Translations under genes and position numbers: made by a program
The notes under the pieces: model-generated
Database searches by the model: none
Told to the model about the DNA's origin: nothing
The model's input: only the letters and a program-made list of their open reading frames with translations
Shown here: piece after piece, positions 1 through 9,461 of the stretch
How positions within the stretch are numbered: the stretch's first letter is position 1
How the letters are laid out: every line of letters starts with the position of its first letter
DNA from: JACJYM01 sp965230495
GTDB lineage: Bacteria; Bacteroidota; Bacteroidia; Chitinophagales; Saprospiraceae
Direction of reading: 5' to 3'
NCBI GenBank assembly: GCA_965230495.1
Contig: OZ246004.1
Location: forward strand, 248,001-312,000
DNA length: 64,000 nucleotides

Positions 1-768
1 AGAACGCCTATTATACCAACTCAAACAACACAGGAAACTATTGAGGACCTTGCTTCTGAGATTATTGGAAGAACTTCAACGGTGGGAGAATTGAGTGAGG
101 CGGTAAAAGATATTACGAATGTGGTTGTTGGGACGTCTAAAGAATTAAATAAGAATGACTATTATATTAATAATGATTTACCATCTTCTGAGACAACTAG
201 AGATATGGTGAGATGGGCGTTTGAAAGTTCTACAAGTTTAGGAGATGTATCACCGGTTGTTTATAACTATACTGATCTAGTAGATTACTATGACTCGAAG
301 TATGTCGTAATTGGATTGAAGTCGATAAATGCTCCGGGTATGAAATCAATTGAATCAGTGAGAAATGATGTTGAATTATTAGTGAGGAATGAAAAGAAAG
401 GTGAGCTGTTGAAAGGGAAAATTTCTGGAAGTGACCTCAATGCGATTGCAGGTGAATATGGAACTTCTGTTGAGTCAAAGGATAACGTTAATTTTAATTC
501 AGGATATATTCCTGACTTAGGATCGGAACCAGAGGTAGTAGCAGCTGCGTTTAAAGCCAATGAAGGAGATATTGTTGGGCCTATCGTGGGAAGTTCTGGT
601 GTATTTATGGTTAAGGTTAATGGAAAAACACCTGCAACTGAAGCAACTAATTTGGTTACCTTAAAGAATACAAATAATAACAGTATAAGAAGCCAAGTAG
701 GATATAGAATGATGAATGCGTTAAAAGAAATCTATAAGCCCGAAGATAAAAGAGCGAAATTTTTCTAA
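1..768 (+). CDS. Peptidylprolyl isomerase (PpiD/SurA-like), C-terminal part
   Basis: The frame is open from the first base, so this is the last 255 codons of a gene that begins outside the window. The stretch GYIPDLGS followed by AAFKANEGDIVGPIVGSSG is the C-terminal half of a parvulin-type rotamase domain (residues about 155-200 of the visible part), followed by a tail ending RAKFF. In Bacteroidota such a domain is usually part of a long PpiD-like protein with an N-terminal membrane anchor and a SurA-type chaperone region, which assists folding of exported proteins in the periplasm. The visible part fits the end of a 700-residue protein of this kind, but the anchor cannot be seen. A hairpin terminator follows, so the gene ends its transcription unit. 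Confidence 0.85.
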   Translation, partial: RTPIIPTQTTQETIEDLASEIIGRTSTVGELSEAVKDITNVVVGTSKELNKNDYYINNDLPSSETTRDMVRWAFESSTSLGDVSPVVYNYTDLVDYYDSKYVVIGLKSINAPGMKSIESVRNDVELLVRNEKKGELLKGKISGSDLNAIAGEYGTSVESKDNVNFNSGYIPDLGSEPEVVAAAFKANEGDIVGPIVGSSGVFMVKVNGKTPATEATNLVTLKNTNNNSIRSQVGYRMMNALKEIYKPEDKRAKFF

Positions 769-795
769 ACTACTTCGTTAATAAAGATTTAATGG

Positions 796-828
796 AAAAG
801 CTGTAGAAACTATTCTGCGGCTTTTTTT
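796..828 (+). terminator. Rho-independent terminator after the PPIase gene
   Basis: AAAAGCTGTAGAA pairs with TTCTGCGGCTTTT (two G-T pairs) around a four-base loop, and the descending arm runs into seven T. It lies 28 bases after the PPIase stop and 30 bases before smpB. Confidence 0.85.
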
Positions 829-857
829 GTAATTAGAAAAGTATATTAAATATAGAA

Positions 858-1307
858 GTGAAAGAGATAGTCAATAGAAAAGCAAAATTTGAATACCATT
901 TTCTGCAGGAGTTTGAAGCAGGGGTGGTATTAAAGGGAACGGAGGTGAAAAGTATTAAGGAAGGAAATGCTAACCTATCGGATGCTTATTGTCTAATGGA
1001 TAAGGAGAGTAATCTTATTATTAAATCTATGTATATAGGAGAGTATGATCATGGAAATCAAAATAACCACGAAACAAGACGTGATAGGAGATTGCTTTTA
1101 AGGAAGGCAGAGTTGACAAAGATTGATCGAAGAATGAAAGAAAAAGGCTTGACTTTGATTCCTTATAAAATCTATCTTTCGGAGAGAGGGCTAATCAAAA
1201 TTCAATTATTTTTAGCTCAGGGTAAAAAGTCGTTTGACAAACGTCAAACAATTAAAGAAAGAGAAGACAAAAGAAAAATAGATAGAATAAAGAAAAATTA
1301 CGTTTAA
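858..1307 (+). CDS. smpB: SsrA-binding protein SmpB
   Basis: SmpB binds tmRNA and delivers it to stalled ribosomes for trans-translation in the cytoplasm. The 149-residue product has the family's usual length. It has the core FEAGVVLKGTEVKSIKEG (residues about 18-37), the loop HGNQNNHETRRDR, and the region LIPYKIYLSERGLIKIQLFLAQGKK, which in the family forms the RNA-binding barrel. The C-terminal tail is very basic, with many Lys and Arg, as expected for the helix that enters the mRNA channel. The start is GTG, chosen because the family begins a few residues before NRKAKFEY and there is no suitable ATG. Twenty-four bases separate it from the next gene on the same strand. Confidence 0.95.
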   Translation: MKEIVNRKAKFEYHFLQEFEAGVVLKGTEVKSIKEGNANLSDAYCLMDKESNLIIKSMYIGEYDHGNQNNHETRRDRRLLLRKAELTKIDRRMKEKGLTLIPYKIYLSERGLIKIQLFLAQGKKSFDKRQTIKEREDKRKIDRIKKNYV

Positions 1308-1331
1308 GTACTAATTATAAGTAAACTCACA

Positions 1332-1997
1332 ATGAATATTAAAAAGTTTGAAAAAAGGTTAGATAGGGTACAGAAGTTATTTTCAGCGATAAAAGAAGAG
1401 GGAAATATAAGTAAAATCGAAAGGGATTTGCTGGCAAATTATGTAAGGAAATTGTACGAAACACTTTTTGATGAAGTAGAAGCGGTGGCGAAAAAGAAGA
1501 TAGAAAGAGATACATATCAAGTAGAAAAAACTATTGATGTAAAATCGGAGAAAATTAATGACCATACGACACAGGAGTTTGTATTAGAAAAGGAGGAGAA
1601 AGAACCAGAGAATCAATCTATTCCTGAGATTGAGGAGGTGAATAGTGTGATTGAAGAGGTTAAAGAACAAAAGGAAATCACAATTCCTGAAGAGTACCAA
1701 GAGTTATTTAATATCGAAGAAGGAGGAGAAATTTCTGATAAACTTAGTATGACCAGCATAAAAGAGCTTAAAAAGGCTTTCAGTATTAATGAGCGAATTT
1801 TTACTATCCAAGAGCTTTTCGGTGGAAATACTCAGAAGTTTAATGATATACTAGGAGAATTAGACAGCTTAAAAACTTATGAGTCAGCCACTGATTATAT
1901 TTTTAATAATATTGCTCAGCAAGAAGAATGGGCATCAAATAGTAGATTGAAAAAGGCCAAAAAGTTTATGAATTTGGTATATCGTAGATTTAATTAG
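1332..1997 (+). CDS. Conserved hypothetical protein, acidic linker, helical C-terminus
   Basis: I do not recognise a named family. The 221 residues fall into three parts. Residues 1-70 are Lys/Glu-rich and helical. Residues about 70-120 are an acidic, low-complexity linker. Residues about 135-221 form an alpha-helical domain with INERIFTIQELFGGN and a final KKAKKFMNLVYRRF. The last part resembles a small domain I associate with Bacteroidota-only hypothetical proteins, which have no assigned function. There is no signal peptide or membrane segment, so it is probably cytoplasmic. It lies between smpB and a rhomboid gene, with a six-base gap to the latter, and is likely co-transcribed with both. 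Confidence 0.75.
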   Translation: MNIKKFEKRLDRVQKLFSAIKEEGNISKIERDLLANYVRKLYETLFDEVEAVAKKKIERDTYQVEKTIDVKSEKINDHTTQEFVLEKEEKEPENQSIPEIEEVNSVIEEVKEQKEITIPEEYQELFNIEEGGEISDKLSMTSIKELKKAFSINERIFTIQELFGGNTQKFNDILGELDSLKTYESATDYIFNNIAQQEEWASNSRLKKAKKFMNLVYRRFN

Positions 1998-2003
1998 TAG
2001 ATT

Positions 2004-2723
2004 ATGAAGGACCTTAAGGCCTTTTATAACATTATTAAATATCCTTTAATTCTAGTAGCCAGTATATGGGTTGTAGAATTAATGGAACGATATTTTTTCG
2101 GTGTTCCGCTTACCAGATATGGTATTTATCCGAGAAGCCTAAACGGGTTGGAAGGAGTAATATTGGCTCCGTTTATTCATGGAGATTGGCAACACATAAT
2201 ATCAAATACTTCCCCTCTGTTGGTATTAGGAGCTATTATGTATGCCTTTTATACTAGAGTGGCTTCTGTTAGTATTGCCCTTATTTGGGTAATAACAGGA
2301 TTTTTTGTTTGGTTGTTTGCTCGTCCGTCACATCATATTGGAGCTAGTGGCATTGTATATGGTCTTGTTGGTTTTGTTCTCGCTTCAGGAATATTTCGTA
2401 AGGACAATTTGAGTATTATTTTATCATTGATAGTATTAATTCTCTATGGAGGTTTTGCTCAAGGGTTATTGCCTAAAGAGGGGATGAGTCATGAAAGTCA
2501 TATTATAGGAGCTCTTGCAGGAATTTTTATTGCCAACTTGTTTAAAAATGTGGATAACGATAGCAAGGACACTAAACCAACATTAAGCCGAGAGCCTAGA
2601 AAAAGAATTTTTCGACCAGACATGTTCGAAAGAACTATGATAGAACATAGACTAAATGATTACTTTATGAATCATCAAAGAGTTGAGAAATGGAGAAGAA
2701 AAAATCAACCTCCCAGCTCATAA
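2004..2723 (+). CDS. Rhomboid family intramembrane serine protease
   Basis: Rhomboids cleave other membrane proteins within the bilayer. The 239-residue product is mostly hydrophobic, with about six membrane segments up to residue 180. It has the nucleophile motif HIGASG (Ser115) and the partner histidine in HIIGALAG (His166, with the HxxGxxxG spacing). The loop FIHGDWQHIISNTSPLLVLG before the second segment is also typical of the family. A basic cytoplasmic tail of about 60 residues (RKRIFRPDMFERTM and on) follows the core. Both catalytic residues are present, so it is probably active. It is the last gene of the smpB run and converges on fumC, with a shared palindrome between them. Substrates cannot be read from context. 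Confidence 0.92.
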   Translation: MKDLKAFYNIIKYPLILVASIWVVELMERYFFGVPLTRYGIYPRSLNGLEGVILAPFIHGDWQHIISNTSPLLVLGAIMYAFYTRVASVSIALIWVITGFFVWLFARPSHHIGASGIVYGLVGFVLASGIFRKDNLSIILSLIVLILYGGFAQGLLPKEGMSHESHIIGALAGIFIANLFKNVDNDSKDTKPTLSREPRKRIFRPDMFERTMIEHRLNDYFMNHQRVEKWRRKNQPPSS

Positions 2724-2735
2724 CTTGGTTGATTT
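2702..2735. terminator. Bidirectional terminator between rhomboid and fumC
   Basis: AAATCAACC (2702-2710) and GGTTGATTT (2727-2735) are perfect inverse complements. The palindrome overlaps the last codons of the rhomboid gene and the stop of the convergent fumC gene. It could stop transcription from both sides, although the T-runs are short. Confidence 0.6.
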
Positions 2736-4116
2736 AAATCATTTTTTCAGGTCTCACCCAATCCGAAAATTGTTCATCTGTAAGATATCCCAATGATATG
2801 GCAGCTTCTCTGAGTGTAGAACCTTCTTTATGTGCTTTTTTAGCTATCTCAGCAGCTTTATCATAACCTATTTTGGTGTTGAGGGCGGTAACCAACATTA
2901 GAGAGTTTTCGAGGTTCATTTTTATTCTATCATAGTTAGGTTCAATACCACTGGCACAGTTGTCATTAAAGCTCACACAAGCCTCTCCTATCAGTTTTGC
3001 TGAAATGAGGAAATTGTAAATCATCATTGGTTTGAAAACATTTAATTCGAACTGACCATTCATTCCACCGACATTGATGGCGACATCATTTCCAATTACC
3101 TGAGCCATGGCCATGGTAAGAGCTTCCGCTTGTGTAGGATTAACCTTGCCAGGCATAATTGAAGATCCTGGTTCATTAGCAGGTATAATAATTTCCCCAA
3201 TACCGCACCTAGGGCCTGAAGCCAACATTCTAATATCATTTCCAATTTTCATTAACGAAACTGCTACTGTCTTTAGAGCACCATGGGCCTCTACAATGGC
3301 ATCATGAGCGGCCAGTGATTCAAATTTATTCGGAGCTGTCTTAAAAGGAAGCTGACATTGGTCAGCAATCTTTTTAGCGACCAATTCAGGATATCCATCA
3401 GGGGTATTAAGACCAGTTCCAACGGCAGTACCACCAAGTGCCAACTCACTTAGATGATCCAAGGAGTTTTTTATAGCTCGTATACCGTTTTCAATTTGGG
3501 AGGCGTACCCTGAAAACTCCTGACCTAGAGTCAATGGTGTAGCATCCATAAAGTGAGTTCTACCTATTTTAACTACATCTTTAAATTTTTGAGATTTAGA
3601 TAGCAAAGTTTCTCCAAGTTTCTTAAGTCCTGGGAGTGTATTTTCGAACACACATTTATAAGCGGCTATATGCATAGCAGTAGGAAAGGTGTCATTGGAT
3701 GATTGAGATTTATTAACATCATCATTAGGATGAAATGATTTTATTTCGTCAGTAATTTTTCCACCTGTCATTACATGAGCTCTATTAGCAATTACCTCGT
3801 TGACATTCATATTACTTTGAGTACCCGAACCAGTTTGCCATACAACTAGCGGAAATTGATCATTAAGCTTTCCATCGATGATTTCTTCGCAAACCTTTGC
3901 TATTATTTTAGCTTTTTCGTCGTTGAGCACACCTAATTCCGCATTGGTAGCTGCTGCAGCCTTCTTTAATTGACCAAAGGCCTGTATAACCTCAATAGGC
4001 ATCTTTTGCCCGCCTATTTTGAAGTTTTGACTAGATCTCTGTGTTTGGGCTCCCCAATAAACATTAGCAGGAACATCAATATACCCAATTGAGTCTTTTT
4101 CTTTTCTCATCTCCAT
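2734..4116 (-). CDS. fumC: Class II fumarate hydratase
   Basis: Catalyses the reversible hydration of fumarate to L-malate in the citric acid cycle. It is the oxygen-stable, iron-free class. The 460 residues match the family length. The superfamily signature GSSIMPGKVNPTQAEA is intact (around residue 318) and carries the mobile-loop serine. TGSGTQSNMNVNEVI (residues about 96-110) and GRTHFMDATPLTLGQE (about 185-200) form the other active-site regions. The start is ATG, followed by MRKEKDSIGYIDVPAN, a normal family N-terminus. The gene is monocistronic by position. A TAnnTTTG box lies about 35 bases upstream, and a bidirectional palindrome overlaps its end. aspA and argH share the superfamily, but the GGMNGQFELN stretch and overall fit favour fumC. 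Confidence 0.96.
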   Translation of the reverse strand: MEMRKEKDSIGYIDVPANVYWGAQTQRSSQNFKIGGQKMPIEVIQAFGQLKKAAAATNAELGVLNDEKAKIIAKVCEEIIDGKLNDQFPLVVWQTGSGTQSNMNVNEVIANRAHVMTGGKITDEIKSFHPNDDVNKSQSSNDTFPTAMHIAAYKCVFENTLPGLKKLGETLLSKSQKFKDVVKIGRTHFMDATPLTLGQEFSGYASQIENGIRAIKNSLDHLSELALGGTAVGTGLNTPDGYPELVAKKIADQCQLPFKTAPNKFESLAAHDAIVEAHGALKTVAVSLMKIGNDIRMLASGPRCGIGEIIIPANEPGSSIMPGKVNPTQAEALTMAMAQVIGNDVAINVGGMNGQFELNVFKPMMIYNFLISAKLIGEACVSFNDNCASGIEPNYDRIKMNLENSLMLVTALNTKIGYDKAAEIAKKAHKEGSTLREAAISLGYLTDEQFSDWVRPEKMI

Positions 4117-4150
4117 TTTGAAGTAATTAAAGTGTTTTCAAACGTTTCCA

Positions 4151-4158
4151 CAAATGTA
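4151..4158 (-). promoter_or_regulatory. fumC promoter, -7 box
   Basis: On the minus strand this reads TACATTTG, a perfect match to the Bacteroidota -7 consensus TAnnTTTG, 35 bases before the fumC ATG. I could not find a clear -33 TTG at the usual distance. Confidence 0.6.
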
Positions 4159-4237
4159 AATATTTGAGTGTAATTAAGGTTTGATTGCGTTAATAAATTG
4201 TAGGCCAAATTACAGAGAAGTGAGCCTTATGAATCCA

Positions 4238-7200
4238 TTATCTTATTAACGTAATATCTCCCTTTAATATATGAGATGAACCGTTTCTGTTTTCAATTTC
4301 AACATAATAGAAATAAACACCAGTAGAAACTTTCTTACCTTTATACTTTCCGTCCCAGAGTATATTGTTTTCTGGTGGAATATTAGATTTAGAAAAAACT
4401 TTACTTCCCCATCTATCCATTATAAGTAATTGCTTGATTCCGACAACGTTGTCGTTAAACGAAAAATTTAGATAATCATTAGTGCTGTCATCGTTAGGGC
4501 TGAAGATATTAGGTATATCGTGTATATTTTTGTTATCAACCTTTATAACTTTGAAAAAGCTAGTTAGGCACCCGTATTCATCAATAAAGTCTATTCGTAA
4601 TGTCTCTGAACGGCGACATAATATTTCTATCGAAATACATTGTTCCTCATCATTATATTCAATACATTTTATTTGATTCGTGGTTGACCAATCTATGGTA
4701 TGTGTAGTGATATTAAAATCAAAAGATACCTCGATTGATAGGGGTAGGATAGATTCGAATTCCACGAATACAGAATCTGTATCAAACGATAGATCATATA
4801 ATGCTGGCTCTTCTACGAGTAGCTTATCCACTTCAATAATACAGTTGTCGTTAATCATATAGGATAAGGTGTATTCTCCCGCCACTAAACCCCAAACTTG
4901 TCCATCAGAACCGATGTTAACCTCCTGATCATTGAGTAAAATGGGATAGCTGTAATTATTGTCACCTATTATTCTAGCTGAATAGGTTAGATCTGTGCAA
5001 TCTAACTCATGAATTTCGACTTCCATTGAAATAAGCGGAATATCTTCTATCGTAAATGATTCAGTGCCACTGCACCCATTATCGTCGGTGACCTCTAATT
5101 CATAGCTGCCGGGCTCTAGTTGAGATATTTCGTTACTTGTCAATTGATTATTCCATTCATAGCTATATGGAGTAGTGCCTCCTGATGCTTGAGCGATTAT
5201 TTTTCCGTCGTTTATTTCTAGACAAGATATGTCAAACACTTCACCATCAATAGTAATATTGGTTGGGCTGGAAATGTCAAATTCTTCAGTAATTATCTCT
5301 TGACCGGTAGCGTCTATAATGGTTGCAAAATAGACTCCATTACATAAATCGTTCAAAGTTGTGCCATTCGACAAATTCGACCAATTAACTGTATATGGTG
5401 CCGTCCCACCGGTAATTATCAATTCAATATTGCCCTTACAATCGCCGAAGCAATCATTATTCTGGATACTATGAGTATAATTTAAAGTAGCTTGGTCAAA
5501 CGCAATTTCAATCGAATCTGTACAATTGTTACCATCCGTAACAGTGACAGTATAGGTGTCATAAGTGAGTCCTTCTAATAGTACAGTTTTATCTCCGGTA
5601 TTCCATTCGATTTCATATGGCTCTGTTCCTCCAGATATGCCAATTAGTATAGAACCATCATTACCATTAGTTCCAGGATCTATAACATTAATTGGTAATA
5701 CTGTTAACTGATCCGGCTGGTCAATTAGTTTGGATATTTCCAAAGAACAATTATTAGCATCTGTAATAGTAACGATATATTCGATACCACCGAAAACATC
5801 AATAGCTGAAGATGTCTCTCCATTACTCCAAATGTAGTCATATTCTGGTTGACCACCGGAAATGATTAATTCCAAAGTTCCGGACTCGCCATAACATTTA
5901 GGTTGTGTAAGATTTTCGGTAGCCATTATCTCATCTGGCTCCGTAATTAGGTATGATAATTCTATACTACAGAATAAATCATCGGAAACAGTAACTCCGT
6001 AGTTTCCTGAATTCAATCCTTGAATAATATTTGTATTTTCTAGCGTACTCCATTGAAAATTATAGGGTGCTTGCCCACCATTTGCTTCTAGAGAAATCGA
6101 TCCATTTTGAAATCCGAAACATGAAATATTCTCAATTTCTTCAATAACAGAAAGAGGCTCTGTTTCCTCAATACTGAATAACTTGGTTGAAAGACATCCA
6201 TTAGTATCAGATACTGTTACAGTATAATCGCCTGCAGAAAGTCCGGAAATGGAATCTAAAATGGAACCATTGTCCCAAATATATTGATAGGGTGTCTGAC
6301 CACCCGTTGGAAATACTTTGACAAAACCAGAGGAAGCTCCGTTACAACCAATGTGTGAAATGCTGTCTTCAATAATGAGCTCATCAGGATTGGTTAACTC
6401 AAATGTTAACTCTTGACTGCAATCCTGTTCATCGCTAACGGTAACAGAATATATTCCGCTTTCCAAATCTTTTACGTGATTGGTATTAGCTCCGTTACTC
6501 CAATCAAAAAAGAATTCTCCTGAAGTATCTATATTAAGATATATCTCACCGTCGTTGGCATTATAACAACTAATCATTATCGTGCTATCGACAACAGAAA
6601 AGGCTTCATTGACCTCAACTTCATATTCGAAATAGTATTCACAATTTAGGTTGTCTGTGATTGTCACTTGATAATATCCATTGGACACCAAGGGCAGATC
6701 TTTGTTTTCGGTTCCATTACTCCAGTTATAAGAAAATGGGCTTGCACTTCCAGATACCTGAAGATTAATATAGCCATTTTCTTTTTCGTAACATGAACTA
6801 TTGGATATATCTTCTAATACATTAATCGATGACGAGGTCTCGATCTCAAAATTTTGAGACCATAAGCAATTTTGGGCATCGGTAACGGAGACAGAATAGC
6901 TTCCTGCCTCTAAATCCGTGATAGAAGAGGTCGTTTGTCCATTACTCCAAATTATATCATAAGGCCCTGTTCCACCAGATATTTGAAGAGAGATAGAACC
7001 TTCTTCTGAATTTGGACAACGGGTGTCTAACTTATCAAAATTTATATCTAAGTCAGAATCCGAATTCACTTTATATTCATTAATACTAGAACAATTATTT
7101 GAATCAGTTATTGTCAAGGTATATGTTCCGGCATTTATTCCTACAAGATTTTGTGAAATATCCGATGTGCTCCACTCAAATTTGAAAGGACCACTACCTG

Positions 7201-9295
7201 ATGTCATAGATATGTTTATTGATCCATTCGATTCGTTACAGCTGGCAGAAGTAATAATTGCTTCATTTGCAATAGGATCAAACAGACCTATCATAAAACT
7301 TGTATCAATTATACATCCATTAGCATCTACAATAGTTACTTGATTTACCCCAAATTGAGCATGAATATTGGTTGATATAGTGTCACCATTTGACCACAGG
7401 TAACTTAATGGAAGTTCTCCACCTGTAATTACTAGCTCTATTGATGTTGAATCCGTTGTAGAGCAAATGTTTTTGTCGAAAAAGGCTTCAAGAGACATTT
7501 CATTGTCAAATGGCATGATGATTATACTATCATTAATCTCGGTTCCGTATGCATCGGTGACAGTATATTTATATATTCCATTGCATAAACTATCTATAAA
7601 ACTTCCTTCTTCACCATTACCCCAAACTACATCGTATTTAGGAACACCTATGCTTGGTAAACCACCTGTAATCACGAGATCTATAGTAGCATCACAGCTA
7701 GATTTACAGCTTTCTTGGGTGATGACCGGATTTACTTTTAACTCTTCATAAATTTCAAATTCTAATAATTCTTGACACCCATTGTCATCGATGATGGTAA
7801 TAGAATACTCTCCGGGAATTAACTCTTCAATGACATTTGTATTAGCGTTGGTGCTCCAACTTAAAGAATAAGGTGGTGTTCCAAAAAACACAAACACTTC
7901 GGCTCGACCTAAGTTTCCATTAACAGGTTGTTCCAAATAGAGAGCGGCTTGAATATCGATTGGACTGTTGACTTGGAAGTCCTCGATTCCGTAGCAACCA
8001 TTATCATCAGTTACTGTCACAGTATAGTTTCCAGGTCCTATATCAAAAATATCTTCTGTTGATGTACCATTGCTCCAGTTAAATTCTAACGGTAAATTTT
8101 CTAATGGAGGTTCAATATCAACAAATCCATCTAACGTATCTGCACATTTTAAATCCTGTGTGATACCGTTGATCTCTAATACATCCAGATCAAACTTTAC
8201 ATTGACTTCCTGTAAAATACCACAATAGGTTCCATAATCAATGAGAACCGTATATATGCCCTGTTCATCGACAGGAACATCATAGGAGTTTTCTATTGCT
8301 CCTACTACTGCTGCATTTTCATAATACCACTGATATGTGGCTTCAGGGATAAAGGGTACATCCAAACTAACACCTGATATACAATCACCTGTTATATTAA
8401 TAGTATGCTCGAAATTAGCAGATTCATCTAGATAGGTTCCGGATAAGGTTATCAAATCTATATAAAAGTACTGCCATCCGGGTATCTCTTGGGCATAGGC
8501 GCAGGTGGTGCCAATAGCTATAGCTTTCGTATCTTCAGTAGCTATAAAGGAAGTATTAGCAAAAACCCATGGATTGCTCGCGTCAAAATTTATATTGATG
8601 GTTGTGATCTCATACCAATCCTGATCAGAGGTCATGCATGAACTGATGTCGGAGTTTAAATTTTCACAAGAATTCGTACCGAAAAGACTCAAAGTTACGG
8701 AAGGGTAGGTGTCTTCATTGAAACTTAAGTAGAAACTTAGATCGTAAGTTTCATCAACAACAAGTCTATTAGGTAAACAATAGGCAATATGTTCGCTATA
8801 TTCAGGTTCAGGTATTGGACCGCCTCCACCGCCACCGGTTCCGGGACCACCGCCTCCTCCAGTTCCGGGACCACCGCCTCCACCTAATTCTACACCTACA
8901 ATATCAGGCCCACCCTTACCAGCACCAAATCCAATAGCACCACTTCCTGAGGGCAAGGGCAATGAAACTTCGGGAAGGTCTCCAGCACCAATATAATCAC
9001 ATTCATTTACATAATCGGTGGTCGCTCTGCTTGGAGTTTGCCAACCATCAACTAAACAGTTGATGGCACTTGTTGATAAGCCAGTGGCATCCTGAGGACA
9101 ACAAGAAAAGAACTCGAAGTCTCCAACAATTTCTTCATAAATAAAGACATTACAGTTGCAATCTGAATTGTCTTCAAGATCTATTAGACCATCACCGTCA
9201 TCATCAATTCCATTATTGCAGATTTCTTGTCCAAAGCATAGATAGCAGGCATTAAAACAAAGAATGAAAAGAAATATTCTTTGGAGTAAAGCCAT
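4238..9295 (-). CDS. Giant SprB-repeat surface protein with type B T9SS sorting domain
   Basis: A 1685-residue secreted protein. Residues 1-22 are a signal peptide ending CFG|QE. Next comes the calcium-loop-like motif NGIDDDGDGLID, a Cys-rich module (residues about 45-310) interrupted by a Gly-rich insert near residues 138-160, and an Ig-like segment with TYQWYYENAAV (about 345). From about residue 400 to 1450 I count 14 or 15 repeats of 70-75 residues with the SprB pattern: Cys, then GG..PY.Y.WSNG, then L.AG.Y.VTVTD..GC. The last 90 residues are a gliding-motility-associated C-terminal domain (IFSPNDDSTNDYLNF, IMDRWGSKVF, WDGKYKGKKVSTGVYFYY), which directs export by the type IX system and surface attachment. 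SprB itself is the mobile adhesin of gliding flavobacteria. This protein shares the repeat type, but no motility gene lies beside it, so a role in adhesion is inference. Confidence 0.93.
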   Translation of the reverse strand: MALLQRIFLFILCFNACYLCFGQEICNNGIDDDGDGLIDLEDNSDCNCNVFIYEEIVGDFEFFSCCPQDATGLSTSAINCLVDGWQTPSRATTDYVNECDYIGAGDLPEVSLPLPSGSGAIGFGAGKGGPDIVGVELGGGGGPGTGGGGGPGTGGGGGGPIPEPEYSEHIAYCLPNRLVVDETYDLSFYLSFNEDTYPSVTLSLFGTNSCENLNSDISSCMTSDQDWYEITTININFDASNPWVFANTSFIATEDTKAIAIGTTCAYAQEIPGWQYFYIDLITLSGTYLDESANFEHTINITGDCISGVSLDVPFIPEATYQWYYENAAVVGAIENSYDVPVDEQGIYTVLIDYGTYCGILQEVNVKFDLDVLEINGITQDLKCADTLDGFVDIEPPLENLPLEFNWSNGTSTEDIFDIGPGNYTVTVTDDNGCYGIEDFQVNSPIDIQAALYLEQPVNGNLGRAEVFVFFGTPPYSLSWSTNANTNVIEELIPGEYSITIIDDNGCQELLEFEIYEELKVNPVITQESCKSSCDATIDLVITGGLPSIGVPKYDVVWGNGEEGSFIDSLCNGIYKYTVTDAYGTEINDSIIIMPFDNEMSLEAFFDKNICSTTDSTSIELVITGGELPLSYLWSNGDTISTNIHAQFGVNQVTIVDANGCIIDTSFMIGLFDPIANEAIITSASCNESNGSINISMTSGSGPFKFEWSTSDISQNLVGINAGTYTLTITDSNNCSSINEYKVNSDSDLDINFDKLDTRCPNSEEGSISLQISGGTGPYDIIWSNGQTTSSITDLEAGSYSVSVTDAQNCLWSQNFEIETSSSINVLEDISNSSCYEKENGYINLQVSGSASPFSYNWSNGTENKDLPLVSNGYYQVTITDNLNCEYYFEYEVEVNEAFSVVDSTIMISCYNANDGEIYLNIDTSGEFFFDWSNGANTNHVKDLESGIYSVTVSDEQDCSQELTFELTNPDELIIEDSISHIGCNGASSGFVKVFPTGGQTPYQYIWDNGSILDSISGLSAGDYTVTVSDTNGCLSTKLFSIEETEPLSVIEEIENISCFGFQNGSISLEANGGQAPYNFQWSTLENTNIIQGLNSGNYGVTVSDDLFCSIELSYLITEPDEIMATENLTQPKCYGESGTLELIISGGQPEYDYIWSNGETSSAIDVFGGIEYIVTITDANNCSLEISKLIDQPDQLTVLPINVIDPGTNGNDGSILIGISGGTEPYEIEWNTGDKTVLLEGLTYDTYTVTVTDGNNCTDSIEIAFDQATLNYTHSIQNNDCFGDCKGNIELIITGGTAPYTVNWSNLSNGTTLNDLCNGVYFATIIDATGQEIITEEFDISSPTNITIDGEVFDISCLEINDGKIIAQASGGTTPYSYEWNNQLTSNEISQLEPGSYELEVTDDNGCSGTESFTIEDIPLISMEVEIHELDCTDLTYSARIIGDNNYSYPILLNDQEVNIGSDGQVWGLVAGEYTLSYMINDNCIIEVDKLLVEEPALYDLSFDTDSVFVEFESILPLSIEVSFDFNITTHTIDWSTTNQIKCIEYNDEEQCISIEILCRRSETLRIDFIDEYGCLTSFFKVIKVDNKNIHDIPNIFSPNDDSTNDYLNFSFNDNVVGIKQLLIMDRWGSKVFSKSNIPPENNILWDGKYKGKKVSTGVYFYYVEIENRNGSSHILKGDITLIR
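8818..8884 (-). repeat. GC-rich tandem repeat coding for a Gly-Pro-Gly-Thr linker
   Basis: Within the SprB-repeat gene the DNA is a near-tandem repeat of a 24-base unit coding for GGGGGPGT, given two to three times and then a Gly6-Pro run. It is strikingly GC-rich in an AT-rich gene. It encodes a flexible insert in the N-terminal module that the paralogue at 23126-25600 lacks. Confidence 0.8.
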
Positions 9296-9461
9296 TTTTC
9301 AAAATATGTGGTTAGTAATAACTGAATAAATATATTACATAAATTGGAAAATATCTAATCTTTTAACCTGTATTTCAGTTATTTAGGTATTTGACCGAGT
9401 ATTGATGATAGGCTTTTGGGATGTAATGTTTAATTTCGTTGTCTAGTCAAAAATCAGAATT

